Both the position numbers and the translations under genes were made by a program. Positions 18,599 to 27,733 of a DNA stretch of 64,000 nucleotides are shown in pieces. This stretch comes from Pseudomonas corrugata (GTDB taxonomy: Bacteria > Pseudomonadota > Gammaproteobacteria > Pseudomonadales > Pseudomonadaceae): positions 142,525-206,524 of the forward strand of contig NZ_LHVK01000008.1 in assembly GCF_001269905.1 (NCBI RefSeq), read 5' to 3'. The notes under the pieces were generated by a model. That model ran no database searches. It had not been told where the DNA came from and was given only the letters and a program-made list of their open reading frames with translations. Within the stretch, counting starts at the first letter, position 1. Each line of letters starts with the position of its first letter.

Positions 18599-18695
18599 AG
18601 CCTGTGGGAGCCTGCTCGCGATGGCGGTGGGTCGGCTTGCCTAGAGGCTGAATATACAACCGTCAGGACGAGCAAGCTCGGCACCCACATTTTCG
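18599..18695. repeat. REP pair
   Basis: Two degenerate inverted REP sequences (CCTGTGGGAGCCTGCTCGCG and a GACGAGCAAGCTCGGC...CCCACA partner) lie in the short gap between convergent genes and may act as a bidirectional transcript end. Confidence 0.75.
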
Positions 18696-18721
18696 TAGCG
18701 CTTCCAGAAGTGAAAACCGCC

Positions 18722-19240
18722 CTACTTCAGTTCCACCAACCGAAGCGACTGCGCTCCATCCAGCGACAGGTGAATGGTGGCCGCCCGGCTAGGAAAATTC
18801 GGCGCATCGTCGTCGGTATTTTCCATAACCGGAAGATCGATCAAGGTCTGCTCACCCGTCGGATCACTGACCAGCCTGGCATCCAGCTTATCGATCGAAC
18901 GCCAGCTGTCACCACCGATGCGAATCACATCCAGCAAGTTGTAACGCTGCTGGCCTTCTTCGTTTTCTTCAGGGGTAAAAGCCGCCAGGTATTGGCTGTA
19001 ATTGTTGCCCATACCGAAACCTTCAATGGTGAACACCGCAAGCGTTACTTCGCTGTCCTCCCCAGTATCCAGCGTCTGCACCAGCGTCGCTTCAGGGTAA
19101 CCGGTGGCGTAGCTGTCTTTAAGGAGTGCCACCAGATGCCCGATCTGCTCCTCCAACGATTTTGGAACGGACTTCGGCTCGGCAGCGTGAGTCAGGGTAC
19201 AGGCAAGGAACAGACTGGCAGCAAGCAAGTGCAATTTCAT
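18722..19240 (-). CDS. Secreted hypothetical protein
   Basis: A 172-residue protein with a clear cleavable signal peptide (MKLHLLAASLFLACTLTHAA, cut after HAA), so probably periplasmic. The mature part is acidic with no cysteines or membrane segments and reads as a mixed alpha/beta fold. The family is not recognised. Its 3' end converges with the membrane protein gene across a REP pair. Confidence 0.7.
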   Translation of the reverse strand: MKLHLLAASLFLACTLTHAAEPKSVPKSLEEQIGHLVALLKDSYATGYPEATLVQTLDTGEDSEVTLAVFTIEGFGMGNNYSQYLAAFTPEENEEGQQRYNLLDVIRIGGDSWRSIDKLDARLVSDPTGEQTLIDLPVMENTDDDAPNFPSRAATIHLSLDGAQSLRLVELK

Positions 19241-19347
19241 GAAAGAGAACGTCCGAGGTACGGGAGGTGAGCTCGGATATTAGCGCATCGACAGCACGGT
19301 TGATTAGCGACCATTACCACAAGAGACTATTCCCCAAGGAGGGTCAT

Positions 19348-20415
19348 TCAACTCGTCGACGCCGGCACAAACACCGTTTCACGCCCTTTGCGGCCATCGG
19401 TCACGATGCGATTCACCAGTTCATCCTGGATATGAGCATACTCAGATAAAGAAAGTCGCAGGCGAGCTGCGTTGATCACCTGCGAGAAGATTCGCGTGCC
19501 GTTCAGCAACACTTCCATGGTAATCAGGGTGCTGATCAATGTTCCGGGGAGGCAGTCTGCCTTGACACTGTAGGTCAGGGGCCGCTTGCCATCGAATTGC
19601 TGGAGCACCATTTCGATGGCTGCCATTTCACTGTTGGCTCCATGACTGCCCGCGACCAGATTACTGGGCTCTTCCCTGCCACCGAGACCATGGCCGCGCA
19701 GATGAAGCCATTCCTGATCGTCACGGGCGGCATAGCGCGATGCCGACAGCGACCCACTTTCGATCAATTCCACTGCCCTCCTTGCGTCGCCAACAGTGAC
19801 ACTGCTCAAGGGGGGCAGCAGGCCGAACGCCGTACCGTTAGCGACGGCAATGAAAAACTTCGCCATGACGCTGCCTTGAGACTTGCGCTTATCGGCATTG
19901 CGGCCGGTGCCCACCAGCGCTTGTTCCAGCGACATATTGCTGTAGCCCGACTCATCAACCGCCCATTGGCGATGGTTCCAGTCGGCGGCGATCTGGTGCA
20001 TCGAAGGCTGTTCTCGCTCAAGCCGCATCGTCATGTGGAAGCCGCCACCTTTGCGCTTGGCCCTGAAGATTTTGCGCCAATGGTAAAGACTGGAGTGAGG
20101 TCGATTCCTCATCAAATACCAACCACGCCCCTTTGAATCAACAAGCCGGCCGAGTGCACCGGTTCCACCAGGTGTCGGATTGAAATTGAACGGCGGGGTC
20201 ACCCCTTCCGGCGGATCCATCTCGCCCAGCCCTTCGATTCGAACCTTACCGATGGCGATTTTCGGCGTGACGCGTGCGACATGTTTGATCGTTGCACTGC
20301 TCGGTGGAGAGGCGCTCGGTAGAGAGGCTGAATCGTCGTCCAGTAACGTATTGCAATAAGGGCAATACATGAACAGGTCGCTGACCGAGTAGTGGCACTT
20401 CTTGCAATTGGACAC
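19348..20415 (-). CDS. Zinc-ribbon protein with nuclease-like (NUC/HNH-type) core
   Basis: About 355 residues. The N-terminus holds a zinc ribbon (CKKCHY ... CPYC, residues ~4-23), then a low-complexity Ser/Pro linker. In the second half, LHLRGHGLGG is followed by SNLVAGSHGANSEMAAIE, the RGH...N...E layout seen in DNA/RNA non-specific endonucleases and related toxin nucleases (inference from motif shape only). The GTG start at 20415 is supported by a strong AGGAGG 8 nt upstream; the frame continues upstream without such a site. No signal peptide. No immunity gene is evident beside it. It could be a toxin effector, a DNA-processing enzyme or inactive. Confidence 0.55.
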   Translation of the reverse strand: MSNCKKCHYSVSDLFMYCPYCNTLLDDDSASLPSASPPSSATIKHVARVTPKIAIGKVRIEGLGEMDPPEGVTPPFNFNPTPGGTGALGRLVDSKGRGWYLMRNRPHSSLYHWRKIFRAKRKGGGFHMTMRLEREQPSMHQIAADWNHRQWAVDESGYSNMSLEQALVGTGRNADKRKSQGSVMAKFFIAVANGTAFGLLPPLSSVTVGDARRAVELIESGSLSASRYAARDDQEWLHLRGHGLGGREEPSNLVAGSHGANSEMAAIEMVLQQFDGKRPLTYSVKADCLPGTLISTLITMEVLLNGTRIFSQVINAARLRLSLSEYAHIQDELVNRIVTDGRKGRETVFVPASTS

Positions 20416-20423
20416 GGCGCTCT

Positions 20424-20429
20424 CCTCCT
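20424..20429 (-). promoter_or_regulatory. Ribosome binding site that fixes a GTG start
   Basis: AGGAGG on the minus strand with 8 nt spacing to GTG at 20415. It is the best Shine-Dalgarno in the region and decides the start of the zinc-ribbon gene. Confidence 0.75.
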
Positions 20430-20590
20430 TGGATGCGCTGAAAAGGCTAGCACCAGAGTCGAGTCCCGACACATCAACCGGAAGAAAATAACGGCCTTGT
20501 CCAAATGCGCTCAGCGGGCGACGCGCTCTTCACTGAAGGGAGGCTGCCCGGGAGGCGCCGGGTCATTGCGCAGGAGTCTCACGCCGACGC

Positions 20591-20953
20591 TCAACGCCTC
20601 AACGCCTGGGTCATCCGCTGCAGCAACTCGTTTTCCGAAAATGGCTTATGCAAAACTGGGCACCCGGCGAATTCGACCGGCACGCCGCTGGCGCCGTATC
20701 CGGTGCTGAACAAGAACGCAATGCCGCGATCGCGCAAGATCTCGGCCACCGGGAAAACCCGTTCGCCGGCCAGGTTGACGTCCAGAATGGCCAGATCGAT
20801 GTGCGCCGCGCTTGCCTCGTCCCGCGCCGTCGCGAGCCGGGCCACCGAGGCCACGACTTCGCAGCCGAAATCCTCCAGCATTTCCTCGATCAACATGGCA
20901 ATCGCGCCTTCGTCCTCGACGACGAGCACCCTGACTCCAGCGAATGGAGGCAT
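20591..20953 (-). CDS. Response regulator receiver protein
   Basis: A 120-residue single receiver domain: VLVVEDEGAIAMLIEEML (acidic pocket), phospho-acceptor Asp in LAILDVNLAGE, FSTGYG (conserved Thr) and VLHKPF (Lys). The ATG at 20953 lies 2 bp after the stop of the histidine kinase, so they form an operon and a likely two-component pair. Small receivers like this next to HWE kinases often serve as phosphate sinks or relay partners. The frame continues upstream into the kinase region, but that part is not conserved. Confidence 0.88.
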   Translation of the reverse strand: MPPFAGVRVLVVEDEGAIAMLIEEMLEDFGCEVVASVARLATARDEASAAHIDLAILDVNLAGERVFPVAEILRDRGIAFLFSTGYGASGVPVEFAGCPVLHKPFSENELLQRMTQALRR

Positions 20954-20955
20954 GC

Positions 20956-23130
20956 CTAGGCTCCGATCAGAAAGGAGAAGCGGCAGTAAACGCCCTCCGG
21001 GGCGAAGGTCAGGTCGAACTGGCCGCCCAAATCGCGCTCGATGCAGCGTTTCATCAGGCGAGAGCCCAGCCCTTCCCGCTCCGGCCGGGCCACGGGCGGT
21101 CCGCCCTGCTCCCGCCAATCCAGGGTGAACAAGGTGCCGTTTGGTTGGGGTTGCAGGTCCCAGGTCACCGAAAGCGAGCCTGTCTCGACGGACATCGAGC
21201 CATATTTCAGCGCGTTGATCGCCAGTTCATTGAGGGTCATCGTGAAGTTGAGCGCCACCCGTGTGCCGACGTCGATCGTCGCACCCTTGATCGTGATGCG
21301 ATCGAGCTCGAGCCCGAAGACCGGCATCAGCACCTCATGGGCCAGGGAGTCCAATGGGGTGTCTTCCCAGTGCCGCTTAGTCAGCAGGTCATGAGCCCGC
21401 GACAGCGCCAGCAGCCGGGCTTCGAACCGCCGGTAGCCGTCTTTTGCGTCCTGCGCGTTGCGCGCCGTCTGGGCGGCCAGGGATTGCACCGTGGCCAAGG
21501 TATTCTTGACCCGATGATTGAGCTCGTCGATCAACGTTTTCTGCCGGTTTTCCGCCTGCTTGCGCTCGGTAATGTCCACCAGCATGTTGATCGCGCCCAC
21601 GAGGTTGCCCTCGGCATCATGCAGGGGCGTGGGATAGGGATTGAACGGCACACGGGTTCCATCCGGGCGCTGGGCAACAGCCTCGACACCTCGAATCGCG
21701 CGGTTTTCCTTCAACGCCACGGCCATGGGACATTGGTCGTGGGGCAGCGGACTTCCATCGGTGTTGAACAGTTTCCAGGTCACGCACCACATGTCGCCCA
21801 ACTGAGGCGTGCGCCCGGACAATTCGACAGCCGCACGGTTATAGAACGTGATACGACCTTCGGCGTCGGTGGTATAGACCGCTGCGGGCAGTGCTTCGAG
21901 CACATTGCGCATATGCCGTTCGCTCTCGCGAACCTGGTTTTCCATTCGCTGCGCGAGGGTGACGTCCTGCAGCACCCGCACGCCATAGCGGAACTCGCCG
22001 CCTGCATCGCGTACCGACGAACTGTGGATGTCGAGGTAGACGATCTCGCCATCCGGCTTGAGGGCGCGCTTGCGCAGCACATAATTATCCAGTTCGCCGG
22101 CAACCTGGCGTGCATACAGGGCCGCGTCCTGCCCGACACTCTCCGGGTGGGTATAGTCCAGGAACGTCATCGCCAGCAACTGTTCGCGAGTGCGGCCCAA
22201 CATGCGGCAGAGGGCATCGTTAACCCGGAGCAGACGACCGTCGATGTCGGCCTCGGCAATCCCTATAGTCGCTGCCTCGTAGGTGGCTGCAAGCCTGTCG
22301 TCGCTCTCCTGGCGCGCCGCCTCGGCTGCATGAATGCAAGACACGTCGATGGTGAAACACCGGGTGTTGAAGAGTCTCCCGTCCTCGAACCGCCCATTGG
22401 ACGTGATTGAGACATGCTTGATGGAACCGTCCTTGGCCCGCAAGCGCGCAGGGTAGCTCTCCAGGCAATCACCGCTGCTCAGTTTATTGAGAATATCGCC
22501 AATGACCGGCTTATCGACATGAAACTCGGTGATATGACGGCCGATGTACTCTTCTTCCGCATAACCCAGCAGGGTCAGTTCGGCCTTGTTGGCGCGCAGG
22601 ATGATGCCCTCGCCACTGACGATATGCAGACCCACGGCGCTGTTTTCGAAGAAGTCCTCGAGGTCGGTGCTCTTACGGCGAAGCTCCTCGGCCATGGCGT
22701 GGTGTGCAGAGATGTCCTGGAAGCAATTGATCGCCCCTTGGATGACACCTCGCCGGTCTTTCAGGACACGGATGTTCATGAGTGCCACGAACCGCACCCC
22801 GTCCGGGCGCTGGATGACGATTTCCCGGTTGCGCGCCACGACGCCTGTGGCGAGCGCCGTGGCCGTCGGGCAATTCTCAAACGCCAGCGGCGTGCCGTCG
22901 GTCAAGAACAATCGATGGGAACCACAGAAGCGATCACCGTTCACTCCGAGTTCCGGGCTGCGTCCCCAGAGTTCAGCCGCCTCACTGTTGTACCTGACGA
23001 GCCAACCCTCGCGGTCGCACAAATACACCGCACCGGGAATAGCCTCGAGCGCGTTTGTGCCAATCGAAACAAGGCTTTCGTATTCACTCGGCGCCAGCGT
23101 TTCCCTGGGAAGTTCTTCAACGTTTGACAT
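20956..23130 (-). CDS. Multi-PAS HWE-family sensor histidine kinase
   Basis: A 724-residue soluble kinase with no membrane segments. Four PAS domains start near residues 20 (IPGAVYLCDREGWLVRYNSE), 145 (SAVGLHIVSGEGIILRANKA), 275 (GIAEADIDGRLLRVNDALCR) and 400 (PAAVYTTDAEGRITFYNRAA). An HWE-type kinase core follows with H-box DELNHRVKNTLATVQS, N-box NELAINALKYG and the WxE motif in LDWREQGGP. HWE kinases are linked to light, redox or general stress sensing. The ATG at 23130 has GAGGA 8 nt upstream; the longer frame would add an unlikely N-terminus. Its receiver partner is encoded directly downstream. Confidence 0.9.
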   Translation of the reverse strand: MSNVEELPRETLAPSEYESLVSIGTNALEAIPGAVYLCDREGWLVRYNSEAAELWGRSPELGVNGDRFCGSHRLFLTDGTPLAFENCPTATALATGVVARNREIVIQRPDGVRFVALMNIRVLKDRRGVIQGAINCFQDISAHHAMAEELRRKSTDLEDFFENSAVGLHIVSGEGIILRANKAELTLLGYAEEEYIGRHITEFHVDKPVIGDILNKLSSGDCLESYPARLRAKDGSIKHVSITSNGRFEDGRLFNTRCFTIDVSCIHAAEAARQESDDRLAATYEAATIGIAEADIDGRLLRVNDALCRMLGRTREQLLAMTFLDYTHPESVGQDAALYARQVAGELDNYVLRKRALKPDGEIVYLDIHSSSVRDAGGEFRYGVRVLQDVTLAQRMENQVRESERHMRNVLEALPAAVYTTDAEGRITFYNRAAVELSGRTPQLGDMWCVTWKLFNTDGSPLPHDQCPMAVALKENRAIRGVEAVAQRPDGTRVPFNPYPTPLHDAEGNLVGAINMLVDITERKQAENRQKTLIDELNHRVKNTLATVQSLAAQTARNAQDAKDGYRRFEARLLALSRAHDLLTKRHWEDTPLDSLAHEVLMPVFGLELDRITIKGATIDVGTRVALNFTMTLNELAINALKYGSMSVETGSLSVTWDLQPQPNGTLFTLDWREQGGPPVARPEREGLGSRLMKRCIERDLGGQFDLTFAPEGVYCRFSFLIGA

Positions 23131-23236
23131 CAGTAATCCTCGATTCACCTGGCTAACCAGGCAAGGCGCCATGACGAGTCGTAGCCCCGCTACGGCGAGG
23201 AATGGCAACGCAGGCTGGCAAGTCCTGGCGCCGAAG

Positions 23237-23269
23237 TTGAGTAAACGAATCAGCCACACAGGCTACTAG
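23237..23269. repeat. 33-bp dispersed repeat, copy 1
   Basis: A 33-bp sequence (starts TTGAGTAAACGAATCAGCCA, ends GGCTACTAG) matches 43955-43987 at 30 of 33 positions. It lies 22 bp past the stop of the minus-strand amidohydrolase gene and upstream of the HWE kinase. Confidence 0.6.
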
Positions 23270-23290
23270 ATCCCTATTCGTCGTACGAGT

Positions 23291-24151
23291 TCAGGTCAAC
23301 TTGGTACCACAGTCCTTGTCCGGAAAGCCAAACAATGCTTGAGGCGCTTGCACCATCAGCGCCCGCATCAACGACTGCGAACATCCCAACGCGTGCAACT
23401 GCCCCATTACCGTGTCGAAGCTAACGGTTTGCTCATGCTGGGTATGCGGCCAGTCACTGCCCCATACCAGCCGCCGTTGGCCGAAGCTCTGCTCCAGCAA
23501 GGCCAACGAGGCTCGGGCGAAGTCGAGATTCTGTTGATCGGTCCCGGCCAGTCGGTAGATACCGGACACTTTCATCCACACTCGTCCGCTCAAACCCAGC
23601 TCCAACAACTCGGGGAAACCCGGTTGCTCGAGGCCCAGGCGCGAATCCGGGCGACCGAAGTGATCGACCACCAGTTTGATGCCAAACGGCAGCAGTTGGT
23701 GAATCAGCCCTGGCAGGTCCGCTACGCTGCGGTGCAGTTCGACATGCCAGTCCAGCTCAGCCATGTGGCCGAAAAAGCCCTGCCACGCAGCGTCGCGAAA
23801 ATCAGGCAGGTCCTTGCCCATCAGATTCAGGCGAACACCAACCACCCCCAGTCGGGCCATGTTTTCCATATCGGTACGGCTGGCGTCTCGCTCCAGTACC
23901 ACGACTCCGCGTAATTGCTGCGGAGCCTGCTGGAGCGCGGCCAGCAGATAGCTGTTATCCGTGCCAAGAAAGCTTGGCTGCACCAGCACGCCATGGCTCA
24001 GGCCATGGGCTTTCAAGTGGTGCAGGTATTGGCCAAGCGTCGCGTCATAGTCAACCGTGTAGCGCCGTTCGACGGTCAACTCCAGCCCACGATCGAACAC
24101 GTGGGCATGGGAATCGATACCGATGATCGGCATGGAGAACGTGTCAGGCAT
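23291..24151 (-). CDS. Amidohydrolase-family (TIM-barrel) metal hydrolase
   Basis: A 286-residue member of the amidohydrolase_2 family (2-pyrone-4,6-dicarboxylate lactonase-like). Metal-site motif IDSHAHVFDRG is at the N-terminus, with VDHFGRPD and the late barrel motif LVWGSDWPHTQ (catalytic Asp). Such enzymes hydrolyse lactones or decarboxylate ring acids. The ATG at 24151 overlaps the end of the MFS gene by 8 bp. With the MFS transporter and the GntR regulator upstream it forms a small catabolic operon for an organic acid or lactone; the substrate cannot be named. Confidence 0.85.
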   Translation of the reverse strand: MPDTFSMPIIGIDSHAHVFDRGLELTVERRYTVDYDATLGQYLHHLKAHGLSHGVLVQPSFLGTDNSYLLAALQQAPQQLRGVVVLERDASRTDMENMARLGVVGVRLNLMGKDLPDFRDAAWQGFFGHMAELDWHVELHRSVADLPGLIHQLLPFGIKLVVDHFGRPDSRLGLEQPGFPELLELGLSGRVWMKVSGIYRLAGTDQQNLDFARASLALLEQSFGQRRLVWGSDWPHTQHEQTVSFDTVMGQLHALGCSQSLMRALMVQAPQALFGFPDKDCGTKLT

Positions 24152-25430
24152 GGGCACGCTCGTTACCTTCGACCTTGGCGTTTGCCGGTGCGGCGGCTTC
24201 AAGGTTCCGCCCGCGGGTTTCCGGAAGACACAGCGCCGCGAGCACCGCCACTCCGTAGGCAATTCCTGCGTCAATGCCAATGGCTGAGCCCAACGACATT
24301 GAATCGCTCATGTGGCCGACCAGGAAGGGGAACACCGCCGAAAGTACCCGGCCGAAGTTATAGCAGAACCCCACGCCGGCACCACGCACATCCGCCGGGT
24401 ACAACTCGTTGAACAGTGCCCCGAGGCTCGCCGGAATGCCGGCGGCAAAGAAGCCGAGCGGGAACCCGAGGAACAGCATCTGAGTGTTGGTCAGCGGCAG
24501 GAACACATAGCACTGCACAGTCACGACACAGCACAAGGCGAACAGCACAATGTTCTTGCGACGGCCGATGCGATCAATCAACAAGCCGCTGACCACGCAG
24601 CCACACCAGAAGGCAAAGATGATGACGGCCAGGTAACCGCCGGAATTGAGTACCGACAGGTTGCGTTCGGTCTTGAGAAAGGTGGGCAGCCAGGTCATTA
24701 CCGCGTGATAACCGCCATGGGCGCCCAGTCCCAGCAGTCCACCGAACAGCGTCACGCGGATCAACTCAGGGCGAAAGATGCCAGCCAAGGACTTGAGGAA
24801 CCCCTTGGGTATGGCCTGTTCTTTTTGCAAGCGCTGGAAACTGTCGGGTTCTTCGACGTTACGCCGGACCCAGATGATCAGGAACGACGGCAGCAGACCG
24901 ACGATGAACATCACCCGCCAGGCCATATCCTGGGGCACGAACGAGTAGATCAGGGTGAAGACCCCGACCGCCAGCCCCCAGCCCACTGCCCAGGCACTTT
25001 GTACAGTGCCCATGACCTTGCCCCGGTACTTGGGGTTGATGGTTTCGGCCATCAGTACCGCACCGGCGGCCCACTCGCCACCAATGCCGAAACCTTGCAA
25101 TGCCTTGACGACCAACAATGAGTGGAAACCGGTGACGAACGCGGACAGAAAGGTGAAGAACGAGAACCACAGAATCATCCATTGCAGCGTGCGCACCCGA
25201 CCGTAGCGGTCCGACAACGTGCCGCCGACCCAGCCGCCGATGGCCGAGGTGATCAACGTCACGCCACTGACCAGCCCCGCATCGCCCTTGGACAAGGCAA
25301 ACGCTGCAATCAGCGCCGGTATTGCCAGGCCGAACATCTGCACTTCCAGCGCATCGAGTGACCATCCGCCGAAACAGGCCCAAAATGTTTTGCGCTCCCG
25401 CGCAGTGACTTGGCGATACCAACTGAACAT
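24144..25430 (-). CDS. MFS transporter (aromatic acid/sugar:H+ symporter-like)
   Basis: A 428-residue 12-segment transporter of the type that imports organic acids. It has the N-terminal ERKTFWACFGGWSLDALEVQ start, the loop 2-3 motif GGTLSDRYGRVRTLQW and the ALQGFGIGGEWAAGAVLMAE segment common to AAHS-type acid symporters. It overlaps the hydrolase gene and lies 134 bp downstream of a HutC-type regulator, which suggests it imports the hydrolase substrate. Confidence 0.88.
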   Translation of the reverse strand: MFSWYRQVTARERKTFWACFGGWSLDALEVQMFGLAIPALIAAFALSKGDAGLVSGVTLITSAIGGWVGGTLSDRYGRVRTLQWMILWFSFFTFLSAFVTGFHSLLVVKALQGFGIGGEWAAGAVLMAETINPKYRGKVMGTVQSAWAVGWGLAVGVFTLIYSFVPQDMAWRVMFIVGLLPSFLIIWVRRNVEEPDSFQRLQKEQAIPKGFLKSLAGIFRPELIRVTLFGGLLGLGAHGGYHAVMTWLPTFLKTERNLSVLNSGGYLAVIIFAFWCGCVVSGLLIDRIGRRKNIVLFALCCVVTVQCYVFLPLTNTQMLFLGFPLGFFAAGIPASLGALFNELYPADVRGAGVGFCYNFGRVLSAVFPFLVGHMSDSMSLGSAIGIDAGIAYGVAVLAALCLPETRGRNLEAAAPANAKVEGNERAHA

Positions 25431-25564
25431 GATTTTTATCCTTATAAGCAGAACGAGAGGCAGCCGAGAGCGAACCGCGCCGCTACAGGGCCAGTGATGG
25501 CAAGCACAACAGTAAAAGCCGCGGCGAATGACTCGCCGTCGGGTGACCCGCTAATCCGGCACGG

Positions 25565-26296
25565 TCAACGAATTTCCACGCTGTAGCGGAAATGCTCGGC
25601 ATGGCCGCGAGAGCGTCGCCACTCCAGCGGGTTGCCGGCGTAGTCCCGCGCCAGACGCTCGATCACCACGACCGGGCTGTTGACCGGCACATGCAGCAAG
25701 CGCGCATGAACGTCATTCACCGATTCAGCAGTGAGGGTTTCTTCGGCATAGGCAACTACCTGACCGCAGGTTTCCTCGTAGATGGGATAAAGCAGTGGCC
25801 CCTTCTGGCTCAGGTCGATGTCGAGCAGCGGCTGAAAGCGGCTGCGCGGCAACCAGATTTCTTCGGCGAGCACCGGTTCGACCTCCAGCAGACGTACACG
25901 TACGATGCGGATCACCGGCGCGTCGACGGGCAATCCCAGCGCCTGTGCCACCGCCGACGGCGCAGCCACCGGCTCGATGGACAAGATGCGGCTCTCCGGG
26001 ACCCGACGTTCGCCCGACGCGCTTTGAAACCGGAAGAAGCGGAACAACGAAGACTGGAACTGAGGGCGACGAATGAAGGTACCGCGCCCCTGCTGACGCT
26101 CCAGAATGCCCTCGATGACCAACGCATCGATCGCCTTGCGCACGGTACCGGTAGACAGCTGATACTCCGCCGAGAGGGCTGCCTCAGTGGGAATTGCTTC
26201 TCCCGGACGCCAGCGATTGTTGGCAATCTGTTCAGCCAACTGGTCTCGCAGGCGTTGATAAAGCGGCAGGCGAACATCACTGGGGAGGGCTTTCAT
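25565..26296 (-). CDS. GntR-family (HutC/UTRA) transcriptional regulator
   Basis: A 243-residue repressor-type protein. The N-terminal winged helix contains LYQRLRDQLAEQIANNRW and AEYQLSTGTVRKAIDALVIEG with the RQQGRGTFI wing. The C-terminal UTRA effector domain includes VRLLEVEPVLAEEIWLPR and the VIERLARD signature. It is the first gene of the GntR-MFS-hydrolase cluster, so it most likely controls that operon in response to the substrate. A perfect 12-bp palindrome lies 26 bp upstream of the ATG. Confidence 0.92.
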   Translation of the reverse strand: MKALPSDVRLPLYQRLRDQLAEQIANNRWRPGEAIPTEAALSAEYQLSTGTVRKAIDALVIEGILERQQGRGTFIRRPQFQSSLFRFFRFQSASGERRVPESRILSIEPVAAPSAVAQALGLPVDAPVIRIVRVRLLEVEPVLAEEIWLPRSRFQPLLDIDLSQKGPLLYPIYEETCGQVVAYAEETLTAESVNDVHARLLHVPVNSPVVVIERLARDYAGNPLEWRRSRGHAEHFRYSVEIR

Positions 26297-26321
26297 CGAC
26301 TTTATTCACCTTGTTATCTAG

Positions 26322-26333
26322 TCATATATATGA
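26322..26333. promoter_or_regulatory. Palindrome upstream of gntR (candidate operator)
   Basis: TCATATATATGA is a perfect 12-bp palindrome 26 bp before the regulator's ATG, in an A/T-rich stretch that should contain the promoter. It could be the autoregulatory site. Short A/T palindromes also arise by chance. Confidence 0.4.
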
Positions 26334-26515
26334 ATATGCACCGAGTATTTGCCCAGGCAGCGAGGTTGTCAAGAATGGCCTCGGCATATGGCTGACGAAT
26401 GGCGTGCTTCGAGTTGCCCGGATCCCGGGGCGGAGAAGCTGGATGAGCGGCGAGTGACTGAACTTCACACCTTGGCCATGCTGCCGGGCGTGGCCGTGTT
26501 TTCTGTGCTGGATGA

Positions 26516-27733
26516 TCAATATCCCGCGTGACGAGGCAATGCCATGGAAATGAGGGCGGCGAGGAGGACAAAGCCGCTGGAAATCCACAGACATGCTTCC
26601 AGTCCATGAGTTTGATAGACCCAACCGGAAAGCAGTGTGCCGATCAATCGGCCCATGGCGTTGGACATGTAATAGAAACCCACGTCCAGTGATACGCCGT
26701 CCTCCTTGGCATAGGACACGATCAGATAGCTGTGCAGGGAGGAATTCACCGCGAACAGTGCACCAAACACTGCCAGTCCGCCGAGCAGCACCATCTGTTG
26801 CGACAGCCCGGTGCCCAGGCCCAGCGCAATAGCCATCGGCAGGCCAGCCAACGCCAGCGCCCAGAGGAACGCGCCACGGCCGTCCGGTACATGCCCCCGT
26901 TCTTTGCCGGTGATGTAGGGCGCCAACGATTGCACGAGGCCGTAGCCGATCACCCAGGCGGCGAGGAAACCACCGACCTTCCAGAAGTCCCAGGCAAAGA
27001 CGCTGCTCAGGTAGACCGGCAGGGCCACCACGAACCAGACGTCGCGAGCGCCGAACAGAAACATCCGCGCCGCCGACAGAATATTGATCGCACGACTCTT
27101 GGACAGCAGGTCGCGAAACCTGGGTTTGGCTTTCGCCTTGCCCAGGTCCCTCTTCAGCAGGATCAGGCTACCGATCCAGATCAGCGCCAATGCACTGGCC
27201 ATCGCCAGCAACGCCCCCCTGAACCCCATCGAAGCCAGTAAGGCGCCACCGAGGAAAAAACCCACGCCCTTGAGGGCATTTTTCGAGCCGGTGAGCATCG
27301 CCACCCACTTGTAGAGCATTCCCTGTTGCTCGTCGGGAACGAGAAGCTTGAGGGTGCTTTTTGCACTCATCTTGTTCAGGTCCTTGGCGATCCCGGACAA
27401 AGCCTGGGCTGCCATGACCCAGGGAACGGTCAGCCACACTGCCGGCACCGTCAACATGAGCAATGCCACGACCTGCAGGCCCAGGCCGATATTCATGGTG
27501 CGGTTCAAACCCAGCCGGGCTCCCAGATAACCTCCCACCAGGTTGGTAATGACGCCGAAGAGTTCGTAAAACAGGAACAACGCAGCGATTTGCAGCGGGC
27601 TGTAGCCCAACGCGTGAAAGTGCAGCACCACCAACATGCGCAAGGCGCCGTCGGTGAGGGTGAACGTCCAGTAGTTACCCGTGACGAGCAGGTATTGCCG
27701 CACTTCTGGAGTCAGAGCTGCCAGTGTTTTCAT
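26516..27733 (-). CDS. arsJ: Organoarsenical efflux MFS transporter ArsJ
   Basis: A 405-residue 12-segment permease of the ArsJ family. It starts with [19 protein letters not shown] and contains [20 protein letters not shown] and [17 protein letters not shown]. ArsJ exports 1-arseno-3-phosphoglycerate, which the partner GAPDH makes from arsenate; the unstable product breaks down outside, giving arsenate resistance. The ATG overlaps the gap stop (ATGA), so the two are co-translated. No arsR, arsC or arsB is in the window. Confidence 0.93.
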   Translation of the reverse strand: MKTLAALTPEVRQYLLVTGNYWTFTLTDGALRMLVVLHFHALGYSPLQIAALFLFYELFGVITNLVGGYLGARLGLNRTMNIGLGLQVVALLMLTVPAVWLTVPWVMAAQALSGIAKDLNKMSAKSTLKLLVPDEQQGMLYKWVAMLTGSKNALKGVGFFLGGALLASMGFRGALLAMASALALIWIGSLILLKRDLGKAKAKPRFRDLLSKSRAINILSAARMFLFGARDVWFVVALPVYLSSVFAWDFWKVGGFLAAWVIGYGLVQSLAPYITGKERGHVPDGRGAFLWALALAGLPMAIALGLGTGLSQQMVLLGGLAVFGALFAVNSSLHSYLIVSYAKEDGVSLDVGFYYMSNAMGRLIGTLLSGWVYQTHGLEACLWISSGFVLLAALISMALPRHAGY

